Shown here piece by piece: positions 1-8,831 of a stretch of DNA of 34,435 bases. The position numbers were made by a program, and so were the translations under genes. The notes beneath the pieces are model-generated. The model was not told where the DNA came from. It did not search any database and was given only the letters and a program-made list of their open reading frames with translations. Origin of the DNA: Tissierella pigra (GTDB lineage Bacteria > Bacillota > Clostridia > Tissierellales > Tissierellaceae); the NCBI RefSeq assembly GCF_009695605.1, contig NZ_VUNQ01000040.1:1-34435 (forward strand), given 5' to 3'. Each line of letters begins with the position of its first letter. The first letter of the stretch is position 1.

Positions 1-124
1 AATTAAAATAACCTTGGCAAAGATATAATCAAGATATTTAATTGTAAGTTTTATCCAGTTTAATATTTCTTGTCAGATTAGAGATGAGTAGTTATCTCTA
101 AAGCACAAAGTTATTTACATTCTC

Positions 125-144
125 AATCAGGGCTAGCCCTGATT
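125..144 (+). terminator. Perfect 20-bp palindrome, probable terminator of an upstream gene
   Basis: AATCAGGGCTAGCCCTGATT is self-complementary and would fold as an 8-bp stem with a CTAG loop. The T-rich tail (ATTTTATTTTA) follows on the plus strand, so it best serves a rightward gene lying before the window. In the other direction it sits just past the stop of the S9 peptidase gene but lacks a U tract, so it could at most be a weak 3' stabilising hairpin there. Confidence 0.5.
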
Positions 145-147
145 ATT

Positions 148-2145
148 TTATTTTAGGTATTTCTCAAACCAATTAGTTATTTCTTCTAACCTTCTAATTC
201 TATGTTTTGGCTTTCCAGATCTGCTTAGTTCGTGGTTTTCTCCTTTAAACATACAAAGCCTTGAATCTACTCCATGATATTTTAGAGAAGTAAACATTTG
301 TAGTCCTTCAGGTAACCAACAACGATAATCCTCATTTGAATGTATAAATAAAGTAGGAGTAACTACCTTATCAGCATATTTCATAGGAGAGTGGAACCAT
401 AACTTTTCTGGATCATCCCAAGGCGTAGTAGCATTTTGGTCTGTTGCAAAATAATATCCAATATCTGTTGTACCAAAGAAGGAAAACCAATTTGATATAC
501 TTCTTTGAGATGCAGCTGCTCTAAATCTGTCAGTATGACCTATTATCCAGTTAGTCATAAAACCACCATAGGAGCCTCCAGTGACACCAACTTTTTCTCT
601 ATCTATGAAAGCATATCTTTCAAGGATTAAATCTGTAAATCTCATTATATCATCATAGTCTATAGTACCATATTTACCTCTTATATCAGAGAACTCATTG
701 CCTTTACCATCACTTCCCCTTGGATTACAGAAAAATACTGCATATCCTTCGTTTGTCCAGTACTGCATTTCATGATAGAATACTTCACCATAAACAGTTT
801 TAGGTCCGCCATGGATATTTAGTATAGCGGGGTAAGTTTTTCCTTCCTCAAAGTCTACTGGTTTCATTATCCAACCATCAATAGACGTTCCATCACTTTC
901 AAAGCTTAAATGTTCTGGTTTAGATATTTTTTTATTTGTCATTACCCATTCATTAAAAGAAGTTAATCTAGTTTCTATTTTGTTTTCTAAACTATAGAGT
1001 TCTTGTAATCTAATGCCTCTAAGTCCTATGAACTTTATATTTCCATTTTGCACATCAAATCCATCTATGGAGCCTTTATTATCTATTAGTTTTTCTATAT
1101 TTCCATTTTCATCTATTCTATTAATATAGGAACTATCTCCTTCAGTGGTGATGAAATATAAATAATCTCTGTCTACCTTTATGGATGTGCTACCACCGTA
1201 TCTGCAATCAGAACCAACAGAGTTCCAAAGTCCATAGTCAAACTCATCTTTAGTTATTTTATGAGCATTTCCTCCATCTAAATCCATCACATAGAAATGA
1301 GGATTTTCATTTATACCATAGGACTTCATATCCTTTCCAGCAAAGATTATTTTGTCCCCTAAGAAATCACCGTAGGTGTAGTTAAATATTTCTTCATGAC
1401 TAAGTTTATTTAGTAAATTTGTCTCTATATTATATAGATACAAGTCATTATTTTTTGGATATTTATCTGTATAAGATGAGGATACTATGACTATTTTAGT
1501 CTTGTCCTTATTTAACTTGACACTACTTATATCAGTAAATTCATCTGTAATTGGAGTAGTCTTTTTATCCTTTAGATTATATAAATAAAGCCTAGTTCTT
1601 TGTTTATTTGTAACTCCTATTCCATTTCCCCAAAAAGGTATTTCGTCAAATACTTCATAGTCCTTATCTTCTTCTATTTTCTTTAGGGCATTTTCTTTGT
1701 CTTCTCCTGATAATTCTTTGATATTAGGCTTATTATGGTTAAAGTTAGCTGTAACTAAGAGATTATCTCCATCTATAAACTCTATGGAATTTACATTAAG
1801 GGGAATTTCAAAAGCCTTAGTAGCTTCTCCACCATTTAAATTGATTTCATAATATACAGTGAAGTCTTCCTTTTTTTCTTTTCGTTCTTTATCTTTTTTA
1901 CATCTCATGGCAGGGAAGAGAATAGTATTATCATCTTTCCATATAAATGACCTTTCTTCATCTAAGGAGGTCAATTTAAATTCCTTATTTGTTTCTTCAT
2001 TATAAATATGGATATTAGATAGATACTTGTTTTCATCTACATCCATTTCATGCAGTACAAAACCAGTATACTTACTATTTGGTGAAATTCTAATACCTGA
2101 TAAAAACTTATACTTAGTAAAATCATCTAATTTTAAATATTCCAT
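148..2145 (-). CDS. S9 family serine peptidase (acylaminoacyl-peptidase/YuxL type)
   Basis: A 665-residue prolyl-oligopeptidase-family enzyme expected to act in the cytoplasm on short peptides or N-acylated peptides. There is no signal peptide. The N-terminal ~400 residues are beta-rich, as for the family's propeller domain. The C-terminal ~250 residues are an alpha/beta hydrolase with nucleophile motif GGSYGG (Ser525), acid in SNEDYR (Asp606) and catalytic His in ENHELS (His638). The NIHGGP oxyanion segment lies upstream. All three catalytic residues and the length fit an intact enzyme. The ATG is preceded by GGAGGG at good spacing. The gene is divergent from the HDOD gene across a ~220-bp AT-rich spacer carrying a TATAAT-type -10 for this strand (2184-2189). 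The exact substrate cannot be told from sequence. Confidence 0.93.
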   Translation of the reverse strand: MEYLKLDDFTKYKFLSGIRISPNSKYTGFVLHEMDVDENKYLSNIHIYNEETNKEFKLTSLDEERSFIWKDDNTILFPAMRCKKDKERKEKKEDFTVYYEINLNGGEATKAFEIPLNVNSIEFIDGDNLLVTANFNHNKPNIKELSGEDKENALKKIEEDKDYEVFDEIPFWGNGIGVTNKQRTRLYLYNLKDKKTTPITDEFTDISSVKLNKDKTKIVIVSSSYTDKYPKNNDLYLYNIETNLLNKLSHEEIFNYTYGDFLGDKIIFAGKDMKSYGINENPHFYVMDLDGGNAHKITKDEFDYGLWNSVGSDCRYGGSTSIKVDRDYLYFITTEGDSSYINRIDENGNIEKLIDNKGSIDGFDVQNGNIKFIGLRGIRLQELYSLENKIETRLTSFNEWVMTNKKISKPEHLSFESDGTSIDGWIMKPVDFEEGKTYPAILNIHGGPKTVYGEVFYHEMQYWTNEGYAVFFCNPRGSDGKGNEFSDIRGKYGTIDYDDIMRFTDLILERYAFIDREKVGVTGGSYGGFMTNWIIGHTDRFRAAASQRSISNWFSFFGTTDIGYYFATDQNATTPWDDPEKLWFHSPMKYADKVVTPTLFIHSNEDYRCWLPEGLQMFTSLKYHGVDSRLCMFKGENHELSRSGKPKHRIRRLEEITNWFEKYLK

Positions 2146-2366
2146 TATATCCCTCCAATAAATTATTTAGTGTATCTAAACTTATTATATACCATTTAAT
2201 TTAAAATTTGAAATATTTTTTAATTTATGGAAGATTTAAAGTATATAATGAATTATATAGGAAAAATTTAATTATAAAAACAATTTTGAGTCTTTTAGTC
2301 TATGTTATATATGGATAATTTTTGGTATAATTAAAATAAAAAGCCATACTGATTGGAGAGATTAAT

Positions 2367-3218
2367 ATGACAAAGCTTACTTTAGAATATATAGTCAATA
2401 AAGTTGACGATATGAAAGCCTTGCCTGAAATTATAAATAAAGTAATAGAACTAACTGATGATCCAGATTCTAATGTTCATGATATGGAGAAAGTAATATT
2501 ACAAGATCAGGTGTTGACTACCAAGATTCTTCGTCTTGCTAACTCTGCTTATTATGGATATGCAAGAAAGATTTCTACTGTATCTCAAGCAACTGTTTTA
2601 TTAGGGTTTCAAGCCATAAAGGGTATAGCTCTTGCTTCCACAGTGAGAACATATCTAATGGATGAGCTAAGGGGATATTCTTTAGATAAAAATGAACTAT
2701 GGTCACAATCTCAAACCTGTGCCATAATATCAAGATTTATTGCTAAAAGTATAAAATATTCTAATCCAGAAGAAGCTTATATTGCAGGACTCCTTAGAGA
2801 TATTGGAAAGACTATATTAAATCAACATATGGAGAAGGAATATATGGAAGTATTGTCAAAAATGGAAGAGGGAAATATGTCTTTTTTAGATGCTGAAAAG
2901 GAAGTTTTAGGTTTTGGACATACGGAAATAGGTGAGAAGATAGCTGAAAAATGGGATTTCCCTAAGGATTTGGTAGAGGCTATAGGCTATCATCATACTC
3001 CAGAATTAGCAAGTATGAATCCACTTTTAGTTTCAATAGTTCATATTGCTGATGCTATTACTATGATGATGGGAATAGGCCTTGGACTTGATGGATTATC
3101 TTATAACTTATCTTCTATAGCAATAAATAATTTAAACTTAGATGAAACACAATTTCAAACAATTATATCTCAAGTAACTGATTTAGTAAAAGATGAGGAG
3201 AGTTTTTTAGTGACATAA
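2367..3218 (+). CDS. HDOD domain signalling protein
   Basis: 283 residues. Most of the protein (about residues 10-210) matches the HDOD domain, an HD-related, usually non-catalytic signalling or scaffold domain. Telltale segments are the N-terminal 'LPEIINKVIELTDDP' start, 'LTTKILRLANSAYYG', 'AYIAGLLRDIGKTIL' and 'AIGYHHTPE'. No GGDEF, EAL or receiver domain is attached, so it is a stand-alone HDOD protein. Such proteins often act in motility, stress or nucleotide signalling, but the partner here is unknown. A GGAGAG ribosome binding site precedes the ATG, and a TATAAT hexamer lies at 2326-2331. It converges on the next gene and shares a terminator hairpin with it. Confidence 0.9.
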   Translation: MTKLTLEYIVNKVDDMKALPEIINKVIELTDDPDSNVHDMEKVILQDQVLTTKILRLANSAYYGYARKISTVSQATVLLGFQAIKGIALASTVRTYLMDELRGYSLDKNELWSQSQTCAIISRFIAKSIKYSNPEEAYIAGLLRDIGKTILNQHMEKEYMEVLSKMEEGNMSFLDAEKEVLGFGHTEIGEKIAEKWDFPKDLVEAIGYHHTPELASMNPLLVSIVHIADAITMMMGIGLGLDGLSYNLSSIAINNLNLDETQFQTIISQVTDLVKDEESFLVT

Positions 3219-3247
3219 AAAAAGCAGATAATTTTATCTGCTTTTTT
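3217..3247. terminator. Bidirectional terminator between convergent genes
   Basis: AGCAGATAA pairs with TTATCTGCT, flanked by A6 on the left and T7 on the right, so it can end transcription in both directions. The stop codon and last codons (KKSR) of the minus-strand gene lie inside the stem, and the plus-strand stop codon touches its left edge. Confidence 0.85.
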
Positions 3248-4949
3248 TAAATGTTTCTAAGTTTATTATACTACACTCATGTTTTTTATTATTTCGTATT
3301 TCTAGGAAATTTAATATTATTTTTCCAAGGGATGTTAGCTTTATCTCATAATTTGGATAAAGGTTGCATTTTATAATCCCTAAAAATTGTAGATACATAT
3401 GATATTCAAAGAAGAACCCAGGATAGTTTGAGAAAGCTCCTAGTATATTGCTTATTTCATAATTGATGTTTTCCTTTAATGAGCATAAGGATTTAATTAA
3501 ATTTTTCTTTATATTTTCTAAAGATGATGAATTTTTTATATCTGAAACTTGAGATATAAAATTATTGTTCCAAATGTATTGGAAGAATAAAGTATATTTA
3601 TCTTCGTCTCTTAATCTTAAATAATTAGAACCTTTGTTAGATACAAATAGTTTGTTTCCATCAATAGACATTAGTCCTAGATTAATGGAAAAATTATAAA
3701 ACATATGGATTAAAGGAAAATCTTGTTGATTAGGTGAAGATTTATCAGTATAAGTACCTAATTCTAATATTTGATTTATTTCCATAAGATTTTTCCTTTT
3801 AATGTATTTGTATCTTTCTGTCAATTCCAAAGGCTTGTCTAACATATAGAGAATAAATTTATCATAGTCCATTACAAGAGATATTGAGTCTTCATTTAGA
3901 AAATCTGATAAAACATTAGATAATTCCCTATCTATTACAAAGGGAGATTTAACCATTTTCAATTTATCTATGAAATCAAATCTAGTTTCACTAATATCTA
4001 GCAGTTCCTTATATACTTCTTTATAGTCTATATCTTTATTACTTAGAAATTTCAAATAGTTTTTAAATGTAGATATATAGGAATTCAAATCTTCTTGAGA
4101 CATTATAAATCCATCACCTATGGCTTCCTCGAAAAAAATCTTAAAGTCTATTTGATCTAAATCATATAAGGTCAAATCTTCATCAGCTAAGTAATATTCA
4201 AAGAAATCTATTAGATTTGCAACATATTTCTTTATCATATTTTTAGATGTCTTTAAGCTTAAGTAAGATTCAAATTCATCTATTTCATCATATAGAATAG
4301 ATAAAATATCTTCGTCCATTTCCATTGCCTTAAATATACAATTTGTATATATTCTATATAGATTTACACTATGTTTTTTAAGATATTTCTGCATAGTAAG
4401 ATTTTTAGAACTTAGTCTTATCCTATTAAAGTCAATAAGTACTTCCTCTAAAAATATAGATTTTATAGAGGAAGGTAAGAAACTAATATCGCCTATGAAA
4501 GTAATATGACCTAAAAGATTTCCTACTCTGGCTAAGGCAAAGTCACCAATAGATATATTGGATACAAGATCTGGTTCCCATATATTATATATCTTATTTT
4601 CAAATAAATCAGCTACTTCAATGAATTCCCCATTAGTATCAAGGATCTCAAATAGAGATATATTAGATTTATTTCTTTCATATAAAACTTCTTTTTCTTG
4701 CTGTGTTAATTTGTTAGACTTTTCCTTTAAAAACTTTTCAATAAAAGTTTTACCATCTTTGCCTATGAAATCTATACTTATCCATACATTAAATGCTATA
4801 CTATGTTTTTGTTCTCCAAAATCGGGATAGAAAAACTCTAGTGTATCTAATATAGTTTCATCTTGTATTTCTTCCGATATATAATTTAACAACTTTTTAG
4901 TTGCAGACATATCAATTTTTTGTATTTGTTTATAATTAAACTCCGTCAT
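3234..4949 (-). CDS. Unrecognised 571-residue cytoplasmic protein
   Basis: I do not recognise a named family. The protein is acidic, Leu/Ile/Phe-rich, with no signal peptide or membrane segment. Three regions can be told apart. About 40-190 has the pattern W..IDFIGKDGKTFIEKFL, LTQQEKEVL, SLFEILDTNG and ISIGDFALARVGNLLG, resembling a module seen in various uncharacterised bacterial proteins (from memory; needs a profile search). About 215-310 is helical and loosely resembles a SAM-like core-binding fold. The last ~180 residues look like winged-helix segments (FPLIHMFYNFSINLGLMSI, LFVSNKGSNYLRL, EDKYTLFFQYIW). GGGGGGAG precedes the ATG. A TATAAT -10 on the minus strand is at 4995-5000. It is monocistronic. 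No function is assigned. Confidence 0.8.
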   Translation of the reverse strand: MTEFNYKQIQKIDMSATKKLLNYISEEIQDETILDTLEFFYPDFGEQKHSIAFNVWISIDFIGKDGKTFIEKFLKEKSNKLTQQEKEVLYERNKSNISLFEILDTNGEFIEVADLFENKIYNIWEPDLVSNISIGDFALARVGNLLGHITFIGDISFLPSSIKSIFLEEVLIDFNRIRLSSKNLTMQKYLKKHSVNLYRIYTNCIFKAMEMDEDILSILYDEIDEFESYLSLKTSKNMIKKYVANLIDFFEYYLADEDLTLYDLDQIDFKIFFEEAIGDGFIMSQEDLNSYISTFKNYLKFLSNKDIDYKEVYKELLDISETRFDFIDKLKMVKSPFVIDRELSNVLSDFLNEDSISLVMDYDKFILYMLDKPLELTERYKYIKRKNLMEINQILELGTYTDKSSPNQQDFPLIHMFYNFSINLGLMSIDGNKLFVSNKGSNYLRLRDEDKYTLFFQYIWNNNFISQVSDIKNSSSLENIKKNLIKSLCSLKENINYEISNILGAFSNYPGFFFEYHMYLQFLGIIKCNLYPNYEIKLTSLGKIILNFLEIRNNKKHECSIINLETFKKSR

Positions 4950-5071
4950 AACTCCCCCCGCTAATTTGCTTACAATAATTCTTTGTCAAAGTATATTATA
5001 TACTATTAGGATAATAATTGCACAGGAAAAATTATAAATTTGATTTTTGAATTCTGAATTCAAGTAAAAAT

Positions 5072-5104
5072 AAAAAAACCTTCTTCAAGAAAGAAGGTTT
5101 TTTT
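5072..5104 (-). terminator. Terminator of the DUF3798 ABC importer operon
   Basis: A 14-bp stem (A7 CCTTCTT with AAGAAGG T7) and 5-nt loop lies just after the last permease stop codon at 5129. Because both arms carry A/T runs it could also act toward the other strand, but no plus-strand gene ends here. Confidence 0.85.
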
Positions 5105-5128
5105 ATTAATTTTAAGTTAGTCGTCAGA

Positions 5129-6160
5129 TTAAATATCCGAAAGCTGTGTTATAGCTTTATTTTTTTCCCAAGCATGAAGAAGTAGTGCTACTCCTATGAC
5201 ACCATATGCTATAAATACTCTGAAGTATTCACCGATTTGGGCATTTCCCATTAAGTTTTGACCTGCAAGGGGAGATATAATAAATAATAGATGGAACAAG
5301 AAAGTACCTATAAATGCTTCTTTCCAAGAAGCTTTATCTACAGAAGCTCCACCTATAAGAAGGGAAGCAACAGCAAATAATCCAACCTGCTCATGATTAT
5401 TATAGGTGTTTAGTGTACCCATGTTTTGAAGATAAATGATTTGTCCCCATGCAGCCAATACTGTGGAAATTATAATAGATATAATTCTAGTCCTATCTAC
5501 ATCAATACCAGACACACTTGCTATATGCATACTTTGTCCTACAGCTCTCATTTCTTGTCCTAACTTAGTTTTTAGGAAGAAATAGAGCCCAACAAATAGT
5601 AGTATTGTTATGATAAATGTAAATATAGGATAGGACGTAATACCACTAAATATAAATCCATCGAAGGATTTTCTGACTATATTTAAATCTATTGTATTTC
5701 TAAGACCAGTTCCTGTAGACATTAGCATATTTGGATTGCTAAAAGGTATAATTCTTCCAGCTAAAACTATAAATACCAACTGATATATACCATTGGCAAA
5801 GAATCCAAGAATCATAGATGTAATCATTTCTTTTCCCTTAGCTTTGTTAAGGACTTTTCCAACTAGATAACCAAAGAATATGGCTACAGGAGTGGAAAGC
5901 AGTAGAGCAAGGAATAATCCTCCTATTCCTCCGATATTATAGTTCATTATAATTATAAGCCCTATTTGTCCAGCCATAGCTCCTAAAACTATACCAAAGT
6001 TTAATCCCATACCTGATATAACTGGTATTATAAGAGAAAGAACTAAGATTAAGTTCCTTGAGAGCCTAAATACCATTTCATTAAAAAGAAAGTTAACTGG
6101 CAGCCCTGATAAAAAGAAACCACCTAAACAAAGAACTAAAAATACTATTGGAACCATCAT
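5129..6160 (-). CDS. ABC transporter permease (BMP/sugar-type), second permease
   Basis: 343 residues, almost wholly membrane-spanning (about 8-10 hydrophobic segments), with the branched-chain/ribose-type permease look: 'GMGLNFGIVLGAMAGQIGLI', 'NKAKGKEMITSMILGFFANG', 'LGQEMRAVGQSMHIASVSGIDVDRTR' (the EAA-like coupling loop) and 'AVASLLIGGASVDKASWKEAFIGTFLFHLLF'. It is the last gene of the operon. Its start overlaps the previous permease by ATGA, typical of translational coupling, and the two permeases probably form a heterodimeric channel for the substrate delivered by the DUF3798 lipoprotein. ATG codons at 6160 and 6157 are both possible starts. Confidence 0.9.
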   Translation of the reverse strand: MMVPIVFLVLCLGGFFLSGLPVNFLFNEMVFRLSRNLILVLSLIIPVISGMGLNFGIVLGAMAGQIGLIIIMNYNIGGIGGLFLALLLSTPVAIFFGYLVGKVLNKAKGKEMITSMILGFFANGIYQLVFIVLAGRIIPFSNPNMLMSTGTGLRNTIDLNIVRKSFDGFIFSGITSYPIFTFIITILLFVGLYFFLKTKLGQEMRAVGQSMHIASVSGIDVDRTRIISIIISTVLAAWGQIIYLQNMGTLNTYNNHEQVGLFAVASLLIGGASVDKASWKEAFIGTFLFHLLFIISPLAGQNLMGNAQIGEYFRVFIAYGVIGVALLLHAWEKNKAITQLSDI

Positions 6161-7194
6161 GCCGCTTCACCAGCCTTTCTAGTTAGTGCATAAAGAATTA
6201 TACCGTTACTTATGATAATTCTTATGATTTCAGCCATACTTCCTTCTGAAAGTATATTGATTACAGGAAGTGCTACAACTAACAATCCTTGGAACAGGAA
6301 AGTTCCTATTATTACATGAATTATTTTTGCTTTCTGTAAAGTAGCACCACCAATTAATATAGATGCAGCAGCAGGAAGAGCCACATATAACGGTGCATTG
6401 TATAATTGTAAAAAACCGAAAGATTGACTATATATTATAATCCCAATTGCAGCAAGGACTGTAGATAAAACTATACCTATAATTCTTTGTTTATCTACAT
6501 TTACGCCATTAGATGCTGCAAAGGCTTCTGAACTACCTGCTACTATCATAGCAGTACCTTTTTTACTCTTTGAGAAAACCCATACTATGGACGCAAGGAG
6601 TATAAAAGTAAGGATTAATCCTGTAGGGAAAACAACATTACCTATTTTAAAGGCTAAGAACTTATCTAAAACTCCACCCATGGAGGATTCCATAGAAAGA
6701 GTAACACGAAGTCCTGATCCACCCATGGCCCAAGTTAATTCTGGATTTTTAAAGGGAGCCACTAGCCAAAAGATACACATAAAGGATACAATAGAATAGC
6801 CAAAGTAATTACCTACAGTCATTTCTTGCCCCTTTACTTTATTCAACATCAATCCATACAAATATCCACCAATAATGGCCAAAGGAATTGCAACTATTAA
6901 AGCTACAAATAAACTAGCAAAACCAGTAAGCCCTAGTTCGATACTAATTAAAGCACCAATGAGTCCGAAGATTACTCCAAGGGGAAGGTTAAAGTTAATA
7001 CCTATACCCGATTGGATAGAAGGTACCATAGCTAAAACTAAAATAGCATTCATACCAAATCTAGTAAATATATCTTGCCATATTCCAGACATAGGAAGTT
7101 TTAAAGTGGCTGCAGTAATTAACAATATTATTAAAAATGTGGAAATTATTAGTCTTGGAAAACCTATTTTTTCATATATTTTTTTAATATCCAT
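6157..7194 (-). CDS. ABC transporter permease (BMP/sugar-type), first permease
   Basis: 345 residues with one N-terminal and about eight further membrane segments. It is paralogous in layout to the following permease: 'GIGINFNLPLGVIFGLIGALI', 'NKVKGQEMTVGNYFGYSIV', 'KKGTAMIVAGSSEAFAASNGVNVDKQR' and 'AAASILIGGATLQKAKIIHVIIGTFLFQGLL' align by eye with segments of the neighbour, pointing to an old duplication. The ATG directly abuts the ATPase stop codon (TAAATG), and its AGGTGG ribosome binding site lies inside the end of the ATPase gene. Substrate unknown; the general class imports nucleosides, sugars or related small molecules. Confidence 0.9.
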   Translation of the reverse strand: MDIKKIYEKIGFPRLIISTFLIILLITAATLKLPMSGIWQDIFTRFGMNAILVLAMVPSIQSGIGINFNLPLGVIFGLIGALISIELGLTGFASLFVALIVAIPLAIIGGYLYGLMLNKVKGQEMTVGNYFGYSIVSFMCIFWLVAPFKNPELTWAMGGSGLRVTLSMESSMGGVLDKFLAFKIGNVVFPTGLILTFILLASIVWVFSKSKKGTAMIVAGSSEAFAASNGVNVDKQRIIGIVLSTVLAAIGIIIYSQSFGFLQLYNAPLYVALPAAASILIGGATLQKAKIIHVIIGTFLFQGLLVVALPVINILSEGSMAEIIRIIISNGIILYALTRKAGEAA

Positions 7195-8778
7195 TTAGTC
7201 CACCACCTCACTTATATCTTTTCCAGCCATGGCTAAACCAAAGGCTTCATCAGATGCGTCAGGAGGAAGGATAGATTGTACTTTTCCTTCAGTAATTATG
7301 GCAATCCTATCTGATATTTGTCTTAGTTCAGCTAATTCACTGGAGGTAATGATGATAGTCATATTTAGTTCCTTATTTAATTTAACTAAAGTGTCTAATA
7401 CTAATTTTTTAGCACCTATATCTATTCCACGAGTAGGCTCTGATACTAAAAGAATTTCTGGATTCAATGTAAGGGCACGAGCAATACATACTTTTTGCTG
7501 ATTTCCACCAGATAAAAATCTTGTGTATTGATTAGAGCCTGTACAGCGAATATCTAAATCTTCTATCATTTTGTTTGCGTGGGATTTAATTTCTTTTCCA
7601 TTGACTATTTTCAAAGGTCCAATATTTTTTATAAATTTTTCCTGAATTTCAATGGAGGTATAGGCTATGTTGAAATCAATCGGTTCATCTAATAAAAGTC
7701 CTACACCTTTTCTATCTTCAGAGAGAAAAGCTATAGAATTATTTAACATTTCCCTAGGATTATTTAGAGGCATCTCTTTTCCATCTTTTAATATAGTGCC
7801 TTGAGTTGGATATAGTCCCATGATTCCATTAGAAATCCCTATTTTGCCTTGTCCTGCTAGTCCACCTAAACCTAGGATTTCACCTTTCTGTATTTTAAGA
7901 TTAACTCCTTTTACTTTTTCACCAGGCATATTTACATATAAATCCTTTAATTCTAAAAAAGGTTTCTCATCTAGGTCGATTTCCTTCTTATTTGAAGTTT
8001 CAAAGGAGATTTCTCTACCTACCATAAGCCTTGCCATTTCCACAATATCTACATTTTTAGTCTCTATAGATTTAACTAAGGAACCATCACGAAGCACAGT
8101 AATAGAGTCTGTCACCTGTTTTATTTCATCTAGTCTATGGGTAATAAAAAGAATTGCTATACCCATATTAGATAGATTTTTTATTACTTCTAAAAACTGT
8201 GCAGCTTCAGATTCTGTAAGTACGGCTGTTGGTTCATCTAATATCAAAAGTTTTAGATTTGTTTTGTCAATTTCTCTAGCAATTTCTATGAATTGCATAT
8301 AACCAACAGGTAGCCCCGCTACTGGAAGATATTCATCTACTGTCATATTTAATTTATTTAAAGCTTCCTTAGATTCTTCTTTCATTTTAGGCAAATCTAA
8401 TTTTTCAAGTTTAGGGCCTATAATTTTAGAAAGAAATGTATCCTTAGTATTTTCACGATTAAGCTTTATATTTTCTGTAATGGTAAATCCAGGTATAAGC
8501 ATAAATTCTTGATGTACCATGCCTATGCCCATTTTCATAGCATCCATAGGAGTCTTAGGTAAATAAGGCTTACCATCAAAGGTCATATTTCCTTCAAAAC
8601 CTCCTGTAGAGTGTATAACAGGCATACCAAATAATATATTCATAAGTGTAGATTTGCCAGCTCCATTTTCTCCTAAAAGCCCATGGATTTCTCCTGCTTT
8701 AATATTAAGTGTAACACTTTTAAGAACTTGATTGCCTGAATAAGTCTTAGATATGTTTTCCATTTGGAGTAAACTCAT
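7195..8778 (-). CDS. ABC importer ATPase with two nucleotide-binding domains
   Basis: 527 residues made of two tandem ABC domains, the RbsA/BMP-importer architecture. Domain 1 has a canonical Walker A (GENGAGKST, Lys42), Walker B LLILDEPTAVLT and a degenerate signature (LPVGYMQ in place of LSGGQ). Domain 2 has a weakened Walker A (GLAGQGKIG, lacking the Ser/Thr after Lys), a perfect signature LSGGNQQK and ILLVSEPTRGID, where Glu is kept but the usual Asp before it is Ser. Such asymmetry is common in this class and implies one main hydrolytic site. It sits on the cytoplasmic face and energises the two downstream permeases. AGGAGGG precedes the ATG at ideal spacing. Confidence 0.93.
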   Translation of the reverse strand: MSLLQMENISKTYSGNQVLKSVTLNIKAGEIHGLLGENGAGKSTLMNILFGMPVIHSTGGFEGNMTFDGKPYLPKTPMDAMKMGIGMVHQEFMLIPGFTITENIKLNRENTKDTFLSKIIGPKLEKLDLPKMKEESKEALNKLNMTVDEYLPVAGLPVGYMQFIEIAREIDKTNLKLLILDEPTAVLTESEAAQFLEVIKNLSNMGIAILFITHRLDEIKQVTDSITVLRDGSLVKSIETKNVDIVEMARLMVGREISFETSNKKEIDLDEKPFLELKDLYVNMPGEKVKGVNLKIQKGEILGLGGLAGQGKIGISNGIMGLYPTQGTILKDGKEMPLNNPREMLNNSIAFLSEDRKGVGLLLDEPIDFNIAYTSIEIQEKFIKNIGPLKIVNGKEIKSHANKMIEDLDIRCTGSNQYTRFLSGGNQQKVCIARALTLNPEILLVSEPTRGIDIGAKKLVLDTLVKLNKELNMTIIITSSELAELRQISDRIAIITEGKVQSILPPDASDEAFGLAMAGKDISEVVD

Positions 8779-8805
8779 TTTAACCCTCCTTTAGTTAAAG
8801 ATAAG

Positions 8806-8825
8806 GGAGCCGTAAAAACGACTCC
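8806..8825 (-). other. Intercistronic RNA stem-loop between lipoprotein and ATPase genes
   Basis: On the minus-strand transcript GGAGTCGU and ACGGCUCC form an 8-bp stem with a U4 loop directly after the lipoprotein stop codon. One pair is G-U in this RNA but would be an A-C mismatch in plus-strand RNA, which fits a minus-strand function. There is no strong U tract. In importer operons such hairpins often protect the binding-protein mRNA or reduce read-through, giving excess binding protein; that role is inferred here. Confidence 0.5.
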
Positions 8826-8831
8826 TCAGTC

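Noticed and set aside
78-101. Hairpin TTAGAGAT ... ATCTCTAA near the left edge
   Set aside because: An 8-bp AT-rich stem without a T tail in either direction and with no gene context in the window; may be chance.
4558-4830. Plus-strand open frame of 90 codons
   Set aside because: It is antisense to the 571-residue gene, has no ribosome binding site and low-complexity composition; other frames of this kind opposite secA, tex, the importer genes and the amidohydrolase were left out for the same reason.
5047-5063. Palindrome TTGAATTC-T-GAATTCAA
   Set aside because: It lies downstream of both flanking genes' relevant ends, beside a terminator, with no promoter to regulate; likely chance in AT-rich DNA.
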